Below are positions 12,201-27,200 of a stretch of 64,000 nt of DNA, in pieces (within the stretch, counting starts at the first letter, position 1; the number at the start of each line of letters is the position of its first letter). Source of the stretch: Arcuatula senhousia (Eukaryota > Mollusca > Bivalvia > Mytilida > Mytilidae); assembly GCA_963971305.1 (NCBI GenBank), contig OZ020305.1:13673001-13737000 (forward strand). The letters are read 5' to 3'. The notes below the pieces were generated by a model. It ran no database searches. It was given only the letters and a program-made list of their open reading frames with translations, and had not been told where the DNA came from. The position numbers and the translations under genes were made by a program.

Positions 12201-15200
12201 GTATCGGGTATATATTTCCCACTTTAAAGTCATTTTACTATCTTCAAAGACATATTTTCCAAACATCAAAAGTTTTTAAGTGTGCTCTTTAAGGTGTAAA
12301 AATACATCGATGGTTTACTCAGTCAGTATGGGCATCTGTACATGGAGTTTAAACTTTTATGCTTTTTTCAAGTTATTCGAACTTATTCTTTTCTGTGTCA
12401 ATCTGTCTTGAAATGAACATTGAGCAAAATTTAATTTGACCCTAGTTCTTCATCTTTTCATATTTTATAAATTAAAATTTACTAATTATATATCTTTTTA
12501 ATGCTTGAAAGTGATTGAAATTTGAATACTATTTTTGTGAAAAAAGTGTACATTTCGTCTTGGGAGACTTTTCCTTATCATCTCACATAATGAGTAATCT
12601 ATCATGTTTGTGCATTTTAGATTTAATTTAGAATGGAAAAGGATTAACGTTGTCAAAAAGTTGGTAAAAAAAGTTACCAATTCAATTAGGATTGAGAAGA
12701 AAATTAATTTGAAAAAATAATTTGGCAAAAATATTTCTAAAACTCTTTAAATCTTTTATTCAATGACAGTTTACAGTTTAAAAAATGATATCAGTTATGA
12801 AATTACTGAAGATTGGTCTTATTAAAACTTTGATATAATTGGGACCCTGTCTTTTTCAAACCCTGTAGAATATGAGAACTTGTATCAAAAATTTCTTTCT
12901 CAATGAGCCCATGTCAGCAAGAACTAGATGAATATTAACTACTCTAAACTACAAGTTAAATATGATAATTTTTGGCCGGATTTCACATAGTCAAAAATAT
13001 GGATTATAAAAGTGTGAATGCCAGACGTTGGGCAGGGAAATAATTTTTTTTGCAGTTTTCTCAGCAACCACTTATCACAGCTTCTTTATATTTGGTGTAC
13101 AGCATCAACATGGGGTCCTCTATTGCGGGATTCGATTTTGGGTCTATGCCTCACCTACAGCCTATTTAACCAAAACCGGCCATTTTTACTTTGACAGATT
13201 TTTAACAAGGTTTAGCTGGAGTTTCATTTTAAGATTTCAATTTGCAGTGTCCTAGCTATCTTTTCCAAGGCATTATATTATTTGCTGTTGCTTTTTATTT
13301 TGTGCTCTTTTTTTTGTGCTTAAACTCCATACTCTTTAAGTAGCTAAAAATATAATTGTTGCAAAACTGTTGCTTTGTCATTGTCAAATATATATATGAT
13401 GGTAAACGTGTTTTCAGTTGAACTTGTTTTAAACAGATGTTTTATCTTATAAAATGTTCCATTCTATAATAGCTTTTCCCTCTTACAACAAGCTTTAATA
13501 TAAACCACTAAATATTATGAAGATATGTCAAAAGTACAGACTTTGGGCTGAAAATGGATATAAAAAAAACTTGTCAGTGTTAAAGTTTTTTACTTTATCG
13601 TGTGCGACCCCTTGCAATACTTTGGACAAGGACTCTTGGCTAGAGACAACATTAAAATTACATTGACAAATGTGGCCATTTGTTTCAACTGTCAGGTGAA
13701 AAGGATGATTTATTTGAACAATGTTTCCATTTTAATGCATGCCATTTTTTTTCACTCTACATGTACCTTTTTTTTTTGCCTTACGTGAATTAGTTGGGAC
13801 ATTTTACCTTTACTCTAAAATAGAGATACAATTTAACCTGCCTTGATAGTTCCTTGTGTAGTCTTTCCAAAAGTCTCAAAAAAGGGCTTTGTTTGAAACA
13901 TTTGAATAAATGGCCACTCATGGCAAGCAGCAAGTTTGTCCCCAAATATGACTGTTTATGACAGTTTCAAATATAGTTTAAGGGAAAATTAAAATAATGC
14001 CACATAAATATTAAATGCTCCATATAACTAAAATAATCAAAACTATATTAAGTGTCATCAAGGTTCTAGCACTAGCATAATCAAGTTTAAACACAGACAA
14101 CAAAATGACTAGCTTGAATCATAAATTAATTTCAAGGATGAATTATTTGTTCCACAATATACATAAGTAAATGCTAAGAGTTTAATGAACACAATAATGT
14201 TAGAGACCCTCTTAAATGATTGGTCTATGTACAAAATAAGGCATATTCCTGGAAGATTTCCATAAATTTAGTAAATTCACACAAAATTATTTCCTTCTTC
14301 AAATTACTGGGTTTTTGGCATATTGGAATTGTTTAAGGCAGAGATCCACAACTCTGCTTGACTAGCCCAACATAGACTTTAAAAATTGTAGCTGTCTAGT
14401 CTATGTTATTAATCCTCGATGCTTAGCATGTCTTAAATGTCCATTGCTGACGTAATACTTCTTTATAAACTGTTTTCTGAATGTCTTGTCCTTCAGAAGT
14501 GTCTTTAAGTCCTGTGACTTCTGAGATACAACTGGATTACCCTGTTTTAAATGATGATACAATGAAGGTCCATGATCCAATGCTTCTTGTTGAATAGGTT
14601 GTTTGGGGAGTTGATCCATAGATTGTTTATGATGTTGGTGATTTAATGAAATGTCTTGCTTTTGTTTAGTGTCTAATGATGAAACTGGTGACTTTGTCCA
14701 CAATCGAGAACAGTTTGAATCTAAAATAAAGAAACGAAAATAACTAAAAGAACATACATTCTTCATAAATGACTCTTCAGTGTGAGATGACCAGGTTGAG
14801 ATACGAACACATGCAGCAATCTCACACTGATAAACCAATAAAAACCCTCAGTACTGATATTGATTGATTGATGATGTCAGCCAATGAAATGCAATACAAT
14901 TTTAAACTTTGGGATTTCAGAATGAAGCTACCTGAGGTTTCAGTCTATAGAAATTTAAGTTTTGTGGGAGAAATAAGTACTTACATGTGTTCTGGAAAAC
15001 CAGCGATGATCTTTCACTCATGATGGAAATTTTTTGGTCTTGCAGTGCACTTTACTCCCAAAAAGACTGAAAAATTCTATCGCTTGGGAAAGATCAGCCC
15101 GTTTTCTCCAAGGACTTATGTGTGAACCTATATTGAATCTTTGGTTTTTCTTAAATTGTAATTTGGACTATGCAGCTTTTGAAATGAAATGTTCTAAAAT

Positions 15201-18200
15201 ATTATCCTTGTTCAATAATTAATGATTGTTTTGAGATTCCCACCATATTTTTAAGTTTTCTGAATGTTTTTATTTTCACAGGCAACCAAATTTTGTGGTT
15301 TTCATGGGTCAGGCTCATGAAATGAAATTCCCAAAGGAATAGAAAATTTAACAATGCTTTCAACAAAGAATTTGTAAAAATAACATGAAGGTACAATTTA
15401 TTCCCAATCCACTAAAATGCATGCTCATGAATTAAAGTATTTTCTCGGTTCAAGAAATGTCCATAACCATATATAGTGCCTACTTTACTCCCATAATGGT
15501 CATCTATTAAAAAAAAGAGTATCTACATAGTGGTTTGCAGAATGTTCTTTCTATTAATAGTACATACCTGGGGATTCCCAGAATTCCACTGTGATAAGAC
15601 TGTGACCTGATATCCAATCTTTCGTCTGATGAAAGTGATCACAATCCCATAATGCAACATGCCCAACTGGCAAGTTTTTAATCTTTCTATAAGTTATCAC
15701 TTGAAGAATGCCCTGTTTCCCCCAAAATGTTTTCTTTGTACTGACTGGGTCTTGTTGATGCAGTTTGGTTATGGATGGGTAGCCATATTTGTCTGCTAGG
15801 AATGGTCCATAGGCTATAGGATGATATAGATACTGTAGGCCATTATGGCCTGTCACACTGTCCACCCCAGTCCGTGATAAATGCACCACACTCTTCCCCA
15901 ATGAATGTTCACCTCCAACCTTGTTGAATGCATAGGAAAGTCTTAAGGCACTTGTATCATGTAAAAGTAGATCTCTCTTACAACCGATCATGTTTATGAT
16001 TTTGTTATTATGATATAATCCTCCAAAATGTCCATAGCCTGGGTAGTTCTCCTTCATTTTGGCAAAATCTGGCAGACTTATCTATAGAAAAAAATAAACA
16101 AATATTGAAAAAATTTTCACCAAAAAGTAAAATCCAGAACTGAAAATGCAAATTACATTTTCTGATATATGAAACAAGAAAGTGAAATCATAGTACATGT
16201 ACAAATGTTGTTAAAGCTATTACTAATAATTATGATTTTCTTTTTTTTTTATTTTCTACCTGTTATCAGATTTAGAAAAAAAAATATAAAGTGAGCTATC
16301 CGCTAAGTTACCACTTTTGAACTGGTGCTTGGACCAATTTCATATTTTCAGTTCTGATTAAAAATAAAAACACATGCATTCAAAGATAGAGACATGGGCT
16401 ATATGGTTCTTTTCTTTTTCTTGTGTTGATTTTTATTCTGTGGAGTTGACTTTCTTTAATGCTATTTATTTCTGTCTTTATAAGAGTAGTGGTACTGATT
16501 CATATATCTCTTCAATGTACTCAGGACAATTAATGTCAAAAATTTGGGTAACAGTTTATCATTTATACAAAATCAACTGAAGTTCAAATACTTTTCAGAA
16601 TATTTTCATTAAACATGTTTTGTTCATTTTACCATTTAGCATTGATGATTTGGTAAATATAATTTATTACACTTAATCTATCTTTTTATGATGACTTTTA
16701 AGTATATACACCTTGATAAAAACCCTTAATAGATTTCTGCCTCAATTGAAATCAATTTACAACTGAAAGCTTGAAGCAGCTTTTAATTAAAGGTAGTTCA
16801 AATATTTTGAAATATAACCTTTGAAATTACATTTTTACATGCATTTAAACATTAAGTGTACTTTTATGTCTTTCCTAGTAAATATACAACCAGCAATAAG
16901 AGAGAAGATATGAATCTTTATAGGGAAAAATCAACTTTGTAACTTGACACTACCAACCCTTATTCAGTATCATTCGCCTTTGTAAAATCGAGATGAAAAC
17001 AAAAGGTCATAAACGATCGTTACGCCACTTTTGATCAGGGTCTTCACAAGTTCCTACAAAGATTTTAATATAACTTCAAAAAGATATAGCCAGTCTAAAT
17101 GGGGATTGAGGACTTTCCAGCCAACGACCATCTAATGTATGTTTAAGTAAACAAGCGTATTATAACTATCTTAATCAAACGAATTGGATTGATAAAGCAG
17201 AAAGTCGGATAAACTTTTTGCCTAGAGATGAAAATATTAATGTCATTTATTAATTATATTGTGCAATATGGTAACATTCTCAAGTTCTATGTGGATGATT
17301 TTGACATGCATAGGTTACTGGGGTTAATTTAACTACAACTCAAACTTTGGTTCATTCCTTTGTGTTTATGAAAATGTGAGTGCAAATTACATTGAAAAAG
17401 GCCATTGTAAGATATAGGCAAATTGATTCCAAAATTTTATCAATATTAAAATGACAAGTAAGGAATCTTTTAAGGTGTTGATGTCCCTGGGCCATGCAAA
17501 CCAGAAGCAAAGCATTAGTTTAAATTGGCCTTTATGAAGTGAACCTATATGTAAACTAATAAATTTGTGAGGCAAACAAAGGCCTTAATATGTCTGTTTC
17601 CCCCTGATTAATTATGGCTTGTTTGTACTAATTTGACAAATATTTAATCAACTAGAGAGCCTTATCTACTGTTTTTGTTGCACCTGAATCAGTTAAGATG
17701 AGTCACTTAGTCTGATATGGAAACTCCACACTGGATGGGAATTTAAGAATGGATAGAATTCTTGAATATCTCCATAATACAACAACATCTTGGGTGTCTG
17801 CTTATTTTAGTCCTAATGTTAAGCCTGATTTTGCAGTCCATGAAATTTGGATGTGTTATTTGTTCAAAGAACAAAATTTCCACTACCCGGTACACTCTTT
17901 TGAACAGGGCTGGACGGCCAAAGATGCTTGTGTATAGCGAATGACTTATTTTTGTAGGCAGACAGTCAGGGCTGAATCCAGAGGTAAGGACAGGGGGCAA
18001 GCCAAAAAAAATTTGTTTGGTTGATAGGAAATCATTGATGCATGATTAAAGTTCCCCCCTTTTTAGTAAGTCAGTGCCCCTCTTTTTCTCTCTTGAAATT
18101 TCTGGATCCACCACTGACAGTGGGATCTAAGAAATAACATCGTGTTTCCATTTTTGGTTAGATAATCCAGGCTAATGAGAGGGTGAAGTGCAGATGAAGA

Positions 18201-21200
18201 GATATTTTACGGCAGCTTTCTCTGAAATTACTTATCACAGCATATGCAGCATCAGCATAGGGTTCAAACCATGGAAGAAGATTTAGATCTTTTGCTCACC
18301 TACTTCCTGTTTAATGACCAATTATTTTCTGAGAGACCATAAAATGGCATTACAGTTGTTCATAAAATCAGTTTGAATTTTGTTCATATTTGTGCAAGCT
18401 TAAAAGTACAATTTAACAGATGAGACTGTAATTATGAAGGATTATAATTCTGGTGGCTATTTTTACAGTTTATGACATTTTAAAATAATTGATGTATAGT
18501 CTTTCATATAATCTTATAACATTACATTTTAATAATACCCCTATCAAATTATTAAATTCCATAACAATGCCCATATCTTGTTCTGTTATTAATATATGAC
18601 AATGCGGGACACACATCTGGAAATTCTCACAGCTAGCGAGACAATTAAGGTTTTGATTTATCAGTACATTATATAGTTGACTTAAATTGTCATAAAATGA
18701 TAAGCATATATTGTGTTTTTTTTTCTTGGCTGAAGTTATTTTTCATAATTGTTTTTGACATTTGATACTGAAGACAATGGGAGAAGAATATTGTATTTTG
18801 AAGATACTAGAATTATTTTGTATCTATTATAACAATTGTTTTGATTTCTATCTCTTAAATTATGACAACCTGCCAGCTTATTGAGGCTTTGAAGTATATG
18901 TTATTATTTTCAAATAAGCTTCTAAATCTAACCCCAAAGTTATAACAAAACAGATTTCAAAATGTTCTATTGGAAACTTCAACTTAAGGTGTGATTGCAG
19001 TTATTCTAAAAACAAAATCTTTAAGTACTGTACAATGAAGGTAAAACAAAAGAAAAGGAAGATATGCCACTTAACAGGTGATTTCAATGAGATGCCCCAA
19101 ATGTATCATATTGGGTGATTTCAATGACTTACCCCAAATGTATCATATTGGTTTATTTAAATGAGATACCCCAAATGTGTCATATGGTTGATTTCAATGA
19201 GATACCCCAAATGTGTCATATGGTTTATTTAAATGAGATACCCCAAATGTGTCATATGGTTTATTTAAATGAGATACCCCAAATGTGTCATATGGTTGAT
19301 TTCAATGAGATACCCCAAATTTATCATATTGGTCAATTTAGATAAGATTCCAAATGTATCATATTGGGTGATTTAGATAAGATTTTAAATGTATCATATT
19401 GGTTGATTTCAATTAGATACCCCAAATGTATCATATTGGGTGATTTCAATGAAATACCCCAAATGTATGATATTGGGTGATTTCAATTAGATATCCCAAA
19501 TGTATCATATTGGGTGATTTCAATTAGATATCCCAAATGTATCATATTGGTTGATTTCAATTAGATACCCCAAATGTATCATATTGGGTGATTTCAGTGA
19601 GATACCCCAAATGTATCATATTGGTTTATTTCAATGAGATACCCCGAATGTATCGTATTGGTTGATTTCAATTAGATACCCCAAATGAATCATATTGGTT
19701 GATATCAATTAGATACCAAATGTATCATATTGGTCAATTTAGATGAGATTCCAAATGTATCATATTGGGTGATTTAGATAAGATTTTAAATGTATCATAT
19801 TGGTTGATTTCAATTAGATACCCCAAATGTATCATATTGGGTGATTTCAATGAAATACCCCAAATGTATGATATTGGGTGATTTCAATTAGATATCCCAA
19901 ATGTATCATATTGGTTGATTTCAATTAGATACCCCAAATGTATCATATTGGTTGATTTCAATTAGATACCCCAAATGTATCATATTGGGTGATTTCAATG
20001 AGATACCCCAAATGTATCATATTGGTTTATTTCAATGAGATACCCCGAATGTATCGTATTGGTTTATTTCAATGAGTTATCCCAAATGTATCATATTGGT
20101 TGATTTCAATTAGATACCAAATGTATCATATTGGTTGATTTCAATTAGATACCCCAAATGTATCATATTGGGTGATTTCAATGAGATACCCCAAATGTAT
20201 CATATTGGTTGATATCATTTAGATACCCCAAATGTATCATGTATACATTTGGATGATTTGAATGAGTTACCCCAAATGTATCATTGGTTGATTTCAATGA
20301 GTTACCCCAAATGTATCATATTGGGTGATTTCAATGAGATACCCCAAATGTATCATATTGGATTTCAATGAGATACCCCAAATGTATCATATTGGCTGAT
20401 ATCAATAAGATACCCCAAATGTATCATATTGGTTGATATCATTTAGATACCCCAAATGTATCATATTGGGTGATTTCAATTAGATACCCCAAATGTATCA
20501 TTTTGGTTGATTTCAATGAGACACCCCAAATGTATCATATTGGTTGATTTCAATGAGACACCCCAAATGTATCATATTGGGTGATTTCAATGAGACACTC
20601 CAAATGTGTCATATGGTTTATTTAAATGAGATACCCCAAATGTGTCATATGGTTGATTTCAATGAGATACCCCAAATGTGTCATATGGTTTATTTAAATG
20701 AGATACCCCAAATGTGTCATATGGTTTATTTAAATGAGATACCCCAAATGTGTCATATGGTTGATTTCAATGAGATACCCCAAATTTATCATATTGGTCA
20801 ATTTAGATAAGATTCCAAATGTATCATATTGGGTGATTTAGATAAGATTTTAAATGTATCATATTGGTTGATTTCAATTAGATACCCCAAATGTATCATA
20901 TTGGGTGATTTCAATGAAATACCCCAAATGTATGATATTGGGTGATTTCAATTAGATATCCCAAATGTATCATATTGGGTGATTTCAATTAGATATCCCA
21001 AATGTATCATATTGGTTGATTTCAATTAGATACCCCAAATGTATCATATTGGGTGATTTCAGTGAGATACCCCAAATGTATCATATTGGTTTATTTCAAT
21101 GAGATACCCCGAATGTATCGTATTGGTTGATTTCAATTAGATACCCCAAATGAATCATATTGGTTGATATCAATTAGATACCAAATGTATCATATTGGTC

Positions 21201-24200
21201 AATTTAGATGAGATTCCAAATGTATCATATTGGGTGATTTAGATAAGATTTTAAATGTATCATATTGGTTGATTTCAATTAGATACCCCAAATGTATCAT
21301 ATTGGGTGATTTCAATGAAATACCCCAAATGTATGATATTGGGTGATTTCAATTAGATATCCCAAATGTATCATATTGGTTGATTTCAATTAGATACCCC
21401 AAATGTATCATATTGGTTGATTTCAATTAGATACCCCAAATGTATCATATTGGGTGATTTCAATGAGATACCCCAAATGTATCATATTGGTTTATTTCAA
21501 TGAGATACCCCGAATGTATCGTATTGGTTTATTTCAATGAGTTATCCCAAATGTATCATATTGGTTGATTTCAATTAGATACCAAATGTATCATATTGGT
21601 TGATTTCAATTAGATACCCCAAATGTATCATATTGGGTGATTTCAATGAGATACCCCAAATGTATCATATTGGTTGATATCATTTAGATACCCCAAATGT
21701 ATCATGTATACATTTGGATGATTTGAATGAGTTACCCCAAATGTATCATTGGTTGATTTCAATGAGTTACCCCAAATGTATCATATTGGGTGATTTCAAT
21801 GAGATACCCCAAATGTATCATATTGGATTTCAATGAGATACCCCAAATGTATCATATTGGCTGATATCAATAAGATACCCCAAATGTATCATATTGGTTG
21901 ATATCATTTAGATACCCCAAATGTATCATATTGGGTGATTTCAATTAGATACCCCAAATGTATCATTTTGGTTGATTTCAATGAGACACCCCAAATGTAT
22001 CATATTGGTTGATTTCAATGAGACACCCCAAATGTATCATATTGGGTGATTTCAATGAGACACTCCAAATGTATCATATTGGATGATTTCAATGAGATTC
22101 TAAATGTATCATATTGGGTGATTTCAATAAGTAACAAATGTATCATGTTGGGGTGATTTCAATGAAATTCTAAATGTATCATATTGGTTGATTTCAATGA
22201 GACACCCCAAATGTATCATATTGGTTGATTTCAATGAGACACCCCAAATGTATCATATTGGGTGATTTCAATGAGATACCCCAAATGTATCATATTGGGT
22301 GATTTCAATTAGATACCCCAAATGTATCATATTGATTGATTTCAATTAGATACCCCAAATGTATCATATTGGTTGATTTCAATGAGACACCCCAAATGTA
22401 TCATATTGGTTGATTTCAATGAGACACCCCAAATGTATCATATTGGTTGATTTCAATGAGACACCCCAAATGTATCATATTGGATGATTTCAATGAGATT
22501 CTAAATGTATCATATTGGGTGATTTCAATGAGTAACAAATGTATCATGTTGGGGTGATTTCAATGAAATTCTAAATGTATCATATTGGTTGATTTCAATG
22601 AGTATCAAATGTATCATGTTGGGGTGATTTCAATGAAATTCCAAATGTATCATATTGGTTGATTTCAATGAGTATCAAATGTATCATGTTGGGGTGATTT
22701 CAATTAAATTCCAAATGTATCATATTGGTTAATTTCAATTAGATACCCCAAATGTATCATATTGGTTGATTTCAATTAGATACCCCAAGTGTATCATATT
22801 GGTTGATATCAATTAAATACCCCAAATGTATCATATTGGGTGATTTCAATGAGATACCCCAAATGTATCATATTGGTTGATTTCAATTAGATACCCCAAG
22901 TGTATCATATTGGTTGATATCAATTAAATACCCCAAATGTATCATATTGGGTGATTTCAATGAGATACCCCAAATGTATCATATTGGGTGATTTCAATTA
23001 GATACCCCAAATGTATCATATTGGTTGATATCAATTAAATACCCCAAATGTATCATATTGGGTGATTTCAATGATATTCCCGATGTATCATTCTGGATGA
23101 TTTCAATGAGTTGGAATAGATTACTTTCAAAACAAATTCATTAATTTATATTAAGTCTCTATTTTGTAAAATTACATTGAAAAGGCTTAAATTGAACATA
23201 ACTGCTTGACCTTAGACTCTACTTATAACTGGCCTTTATTAGCATCTTTATTTGGATAATATGACATTACAATAGAAGATTGAATAATTTTAACCTATTA
23301 ACAATTTTGTTATATTAAGTATAACTTATTTGTCACTCTGTCCCACTAAAGTTTACCTTAACCTTGTAGGATCTTAAATTTTGATATAAAACATATAGTA
23401 TTTATGGAATATTTTGTTTCTTGAAATAGTAAATATTATTAATTGAATATACTTAGGTCAGTGCATTGTGACACGGTTTGTTATTATTTATTATTATGAG
23501 GACACACTTTATAATGATAAACTGTTTAACAGATGTGATTATCGTGTCATATATGAAGAGTTTTAATAATTCTAGTGGCGTACAGATGGGACATAATCGC
23601 CCCATGGCAATTGTACCCATCAGATATATAATTATAAGTTAATAACTACTCCATCATCCATTTAAATGACAAAATTGTTGGTCTGATGTTTACTTTTATA
23701 AGCAACAGTTGGTTTTATATGAAGTTTTTTGACCCGTTAAACATGTGTTACAATATACTATGGTGACACTTGAGTACACTGACAACATGGTGTAAAATAT
23801 GTTTGTTTTGGTTGCAATTTTAAAGATAAATAAAACTTTTAAAACATGTCCTTTTCAGGATCTAGAAATATTTAAACTAAGGGCAAGCACCAGAGGAGGT
23901 TGGACACTCTGCACACGGCACGCATATATCTTGTATATTATCGATTGCATGGCCAATAGACTATCAGTCTAACAGTGGTAATCGACGAGTCAACATCAAA
24001 CCGCACGTGTATTCGACCGCAGGTCACAAATAAATTGATAATTAATTAGCATGTAAAACAAATGATTAAGAGCAAAAAGCTGCAAACCCCTTTGAATATA
24101 TACTATATATTTTTTTATTTATATAGTATTTGGAGAGAAATATTTGGTTTCATAAGTTTAAGAGAAAGATCATATTTATTATCGATAGAATTAATTCCAT

Positions 24201-27200
24201 GTTTTTATCAAATAAATGTTTTTAAAGTAAATAAAATTTCATGATTTCCTAGATGGATGAGGATATATCAATTAATTCATATGTTAAACAAATTGTCATA
24301 ATCGAAGTTCTTAACATTTTTCGGACCTATATATATATACTAATTTGTTCTTATACAAGTCTATGACTGAAATCGCTGAGCCTGTCCTAATAATTTTGCA
24401 AACTACCCGCCCCAGCCCTTAAAAATAATTGATATATCTATCTTATAAAATACAATATTTTCAAAACTTAAACATTCCTTATAATTTTTTTTTAAATGAA
24501 CTTTTCTATTTATTTAATCTTTTGGAATTATAGGAAATCATTCTTGAAGAATTCTAAATGATTTCGCGTTATAAGATGTTTGATTAAAATATGCAAATTA
24601 GTAGAAAATTGGCAATGTTTGTTGGTTAATTACGAACAAAATAATGGGGCGCTATGGGGCGCTGAACGATTTTAGAATGTTCAATATATAAAGATTCAAT
24701 GTGTAAAAAATCTACCATGGAACTCAAAGGGTTTTCTCAGAATTAAATGTTAAAGATGACATGTCAAATCGAAAAACTACAGTTTCAAAAAAGTGTATTC
24801 GTAAAAAAGTTAATTAATAAACAGATATCGTATGTCTGAGTTTTAAAATTGTATATTATGAAAGCTGTATCCTGGATCTGGCGATATTCAAAAACCTGGA
24901 CACCTGGGTGAATTAGAAGTAATATAATTTTGTCACAAAAACTCCGAATTTAGGGTCGTAAATCAAATTTGAAATGCCGATAGACGATGCTAATTTAACC
25001 ACGTGACCTTTGCACACGGCCTTAGGCTGTCGTCCCTCCTCTGGGCAAGCACTATTGTTATACATGTATTTCTTTTGGGACTGCTTGTCTCGTACAGCAT
25101 GTACAGGTCTTGACTTTTTTTGTCTGTCAAACATGAGGATGCACAACTGGTATGTCAGACCCCGGTGTCAGACATAAATTGCATTTGATTCAGTGCCTAG
25201 AGACCTAATTTTGTTGAATCTTACAACCATTATCTTCCTTTCAGAGTTTTATGAACAAACCTTATTTAACTGAATCTTACAACATCCCCATTTCAGCATG
25301 TTAAAAGAAGATGCTAGTTTTGACCAATACAACATGTATAATTAGTGTCGGACGTTACAATAACAACAATCATCACAACTTTCTAGATCTTGACAGTACA
25401 ACTGTAAACCACCTGTCCTAAGATGCTTTAGACCACTGGCCTACAGGCCTATTTGTCCCCTATCGTAAGGGCCTCCCACCTGTCATTAGATGCTTTAGAC
25501 CACTGGCCTACAGGCCTATTTGTCCCCTATCGTAAGGGCCTCCCACCTGTCATTAGATGCTCTAGACCACTGGCCTACAGGCCTATTTGTCCCCTATCGT
25601 AAGGGCCTCCCACCTGTCATTAGATGCTCTAGACCACTGGCCTACAGGCCTATTTGTCCCCTATCGTAAGGGCCTCTCACCTGTCATTAGATGCTCTAGA
25701 CCACTGGCCTGCAGGCCTATTGGTCCCTGTTGTTAGGGCCTCTCATTATTGATGCCTAATTTGCTGCACAACCAACCAAATATAATCCCTTACAACTCTG
25801 AATGCCTGTTATGTTTGGCATTTTAACCATGAATAGAAGAGGTCACTTACTATTTAATAATTAATGGTCAGTTTGATCTGGGGATTTGAGACTACAAATA
25901 TTTATTGACAGGCGGACAATGGGATGCTAATCCTGGCCTTATATGTAGAAAATTAAATACATTTTGCTTTATTTGTTTAGCGTTCCATTGGCAAATTTTA
26001 CTATTAGCTGATTTCGTGAGTGAAGACACTTTTACCATTTAGGTCAATTTTGGCTTTTGATGTTATGGCTACTAAACGTTCAGAGACAAGACAATTCTAT
26101 TGTTAGATATTGTATCAATGCATCTTTGAACACATTACATGCTGCTAAACTTGATACTTGTCATGGTAAAGTAACCTTAATAGGATATTGAATAGGTTAT
26201 TTATAAAACTGAAGCATTAGGACTAATTATTTCCCTTTAATGCATCTTTTAACCTTGCTCTATACAGGGATGTGGCAGATGGATCTAATTATACAAGCTT
26301 AATTTGAATTCAAGTACATCATAGTATTCGGGCATGTATATACAAGTTATTTGAAGATTCCAAGGCAAAACAAAAATCAAGTACCAGTATAGAAATGCAG
26401 GCAATATTTTAACAACATTTTATACTCATTGCAGAGAACAGTTTTTGAGTTGTATATAGCTAATTTCAAAACAGTGTTTGAGTTGTTGATAGCTAATTAC
26501 AATTTTAAAGCAAATGAAAACTCATCTTTAAGTAGAGTAATACATGTATAACTTTCAACAACATTTTTATCATTGTAAAAATTGGGTTGTTTAATCCGAA
26601 GACACTTAAAAGTTTAGTTGCCGTGCAAGAGGTTCACTATAGTGTTGCAGATCGAGTTGAGTTGGAGTTTGGCTGTACCAGGCATTTTCTCACTTGTCAG
26701 TTCATTTTTACAAAATTGAGACAGTGTTGGATATTTTTACAGAGTCCCCTGAGCAGATGTTACGCAATACCGTCTCCATTACAAACCTCAAGGATGTTTG
26801 GATGGTTTTGTTGGGTGGTCGATTGATCCTATCTTTTCCAGCCTTTTTATGACGATGTATTTACAGTTTGAAGTCTTCTTTTTATAGTAATTATAGTTTT
26901 CATAGTATAGTGTTGGTAACAGATGGACATTTTATTTGGGGTTTGTGGAAATTACATAATCTTATAGATTACTGGTAAATTGGGCTGCCTCAATCATATT
27001 CATAATAAGTTTCATACAGAACAATATTTTTTATGGAATAAATTTTATATTTTGCCTTTTAATTTCAACCCAAATAATCAGTTCTCTTTAAATTTATGTT
27101 GCATGCTTGTAGATAAAATTGTTATAACAGTAAGTTTCAGACTTAAAACACAGGTAGCACTGGGTCATTTTCGAATAACTTTAAGGTTATAATTCTTTTG

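Noticed and set aside
19115..20810. Open frames of 76 and 88 codons with repeating NEIPQMCHMV-like peptides (19115-19345, 20544-20810)
   Set aside because: They exist only because the local variant unit is 36 bp and keeps frame. They are translations of the minisatellite, and the two are copies related by the 1465-bp duplication.
19078..23112. CRISPR-like array
   Set aside because: Eukaryotic locus; units are contiguous variants of one sequence with no repeat/spacer alternation.
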